From the NCBI RefSeq assembly GCF_038562415.1, contig NZ_JBCFBA010000005.1:127519-191518 (forward strand): a DNA stretch of 64,000 nucleotides. The letters run 5' to 3'. Source of the DNA: Solidesulfovibrio sp. Its GTDB lineage: Bacteria; Desulfobacterota; Desulfovibrionia; Desulfovibrionales; Desulfovibrionaceae. The stretch's first letter is position 1. Each line of letters begins with the position of its first letter. Both the position numbers and the translations under genes were made by a program. The notes under the pieces were generated by a model. The model was given only the letters and a program-made list of their open reading frames with translations, did not search any database and was not told where the DNA came from. Below are positions 63,569 to 64,000 of this stretch, in pieces.

Positions 63569-64000
63569 ATGCATCCCGGACTGGCCGCCCTCGACACGGC
63601 CAAACTGGCCCTGGCCCGCGCCGCCGTGGCCGACATGGACCACGGCCCGCGAGCCTTGCAACTGGCCCTGGACGTCTGCCTGGCCTGCGGCCGCTGCGCC
63701 GAGGCCTGCCATGTGAGCCTGGCCGACCCGACGCGGCGCTTTCTGCCGGCCAGGCGCGCCGAACTCCTGCGCGCCCCCTTTCGCCACGGCCGAGGGCCGG
63801 ACGCGGCGGCCCTGCGCCTCTGGATGCGCGATTTCTACGAATGCTCGGGCTGCCGGCGCTGTGCCGTCTATTGCCCCATGGGCCTGGACAACGCGGTCCT
63901 CACCCGCAAGGCCCGGGCCGTTCTCCACGCCCTGGGCCTGACCCCCTGCCGCATCAGCGCCACCCAGGAGGCGTCGGAGATCCACGGCAACAACGAAGGC
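63569..64000 (+). CDS. DsrK/TmcB-like iron-sulfur protein (partial)
   Basis: The N-terminal 144 codons are visible; the gene runs off the right edge. ATG 63569 follows GGAGG. Two ferredoxin motifs: CLACGRCAEACH (~37-48) and CSGCRRCAVYCPMGLD (~92-107), arranged as at the N terminus of DsrK, TmcB and HdrD-type proteins, which then carry CCG heterodisulfide-reductase motifs. Those should lie beyond the window. With the upstream cytochrome b gene it forms a quinone-linked electron-transfer pair. Confidence 0.85.
   Translation, partial: MHPGLAALDTAKLALARAAVADMDHGPRALQLALDVCLACGRCAEACHVSLADPTRRFLPARRAELLRAPFRHGRGPDAAALRLWMRDFYECSGCRRCAVYCPMGLDNAVLTRKARAVLHALGLTPCRISATQEASEIHGNNEG

Overview
The window looks like chromosome of a high-GC Desulfovibrionaceae member (Solidesulfovibrio/Desulfovibrio type). 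This is inferred from very GC-rich coding sequence, many two-component proteins, TauE and SulP anion transporters, a selenoprotein, a perfect CRP/FNR-family site of the kind described for HcpR, and a DsrM/TmcC-like cytochrome b next to a DsrK/TmcB-like iron-sulfur protein at the right edge. No species assignment is claimed.

Layout. 1-2776 is the end of an integrated element: an AT-richer partial gene, three small genes and a P4-type integrase beside the 3' end of tRNA-Leu(CAG) (2777-2863). 3045-12336 is mostly housekeeping or membrane: RibF, a ClC channel with CBS domains, a CACHE-HAMP-PP2C phosphatase, a DhnA-type aldolase without its Schiff-base lysine, an rRNA m5C methyltransferase, DedA and a lytic transglycosylase. 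12400-18114 is a molybdopterin locus: an FmdE/MoCF fusion, a MarR regulator, a cytoplasmic molybdo-oxidoreductase and two divergent ferredoxin-type subunits. 19511-20662 is a TauE exporter behind a long regulatory leader.

21708-30384 holds a secreted beta-propeller protein, a PhnD-like lipoprotein / histidine kinase / response regulator set, a PEP-synthase-like protein and a phosphatase-YkgJ-like fusion. At 30467-30787 there is a DsrE/YchN-family selenoprotein: an in-frame TGA replaces the first Cys of the family CxxC and is followed by a bSECIS-like hairpin. 30855-37714 contains MltA, a receiver-PP2C phosphatase, and an Rrf2-led operon (Rrf2, receiver-PAS kinase, receiver-HDOD, STAS). 37928-44676 is TetR, SulP, a Cmk-like/BON/receiver fusion, a kinase, a receiver and a kinase remnant. 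NhaB and UraA follow.

48074-62584 is the most striking region. It is a synthase-dependent exopolysaccharide system with an N-terminal PilZ domain on the glycosyltransferase, a 1624-residue TPR/outer-membrane barrel protein, a GH18-like hydrolase, two deacetylases that share an unusual inserted domain, two apparently inactive deacetylase-like domains, and an acyltransferase. It resembles PNAG (Pga) or Pel/cellulose export systems, but the parts are split and rearranged. The polymer is unknown. Together the deacetylases, hydrolase and acyltransferase suggest a secreted, modified amino-sugar polymer controlled by c-di-GMP.
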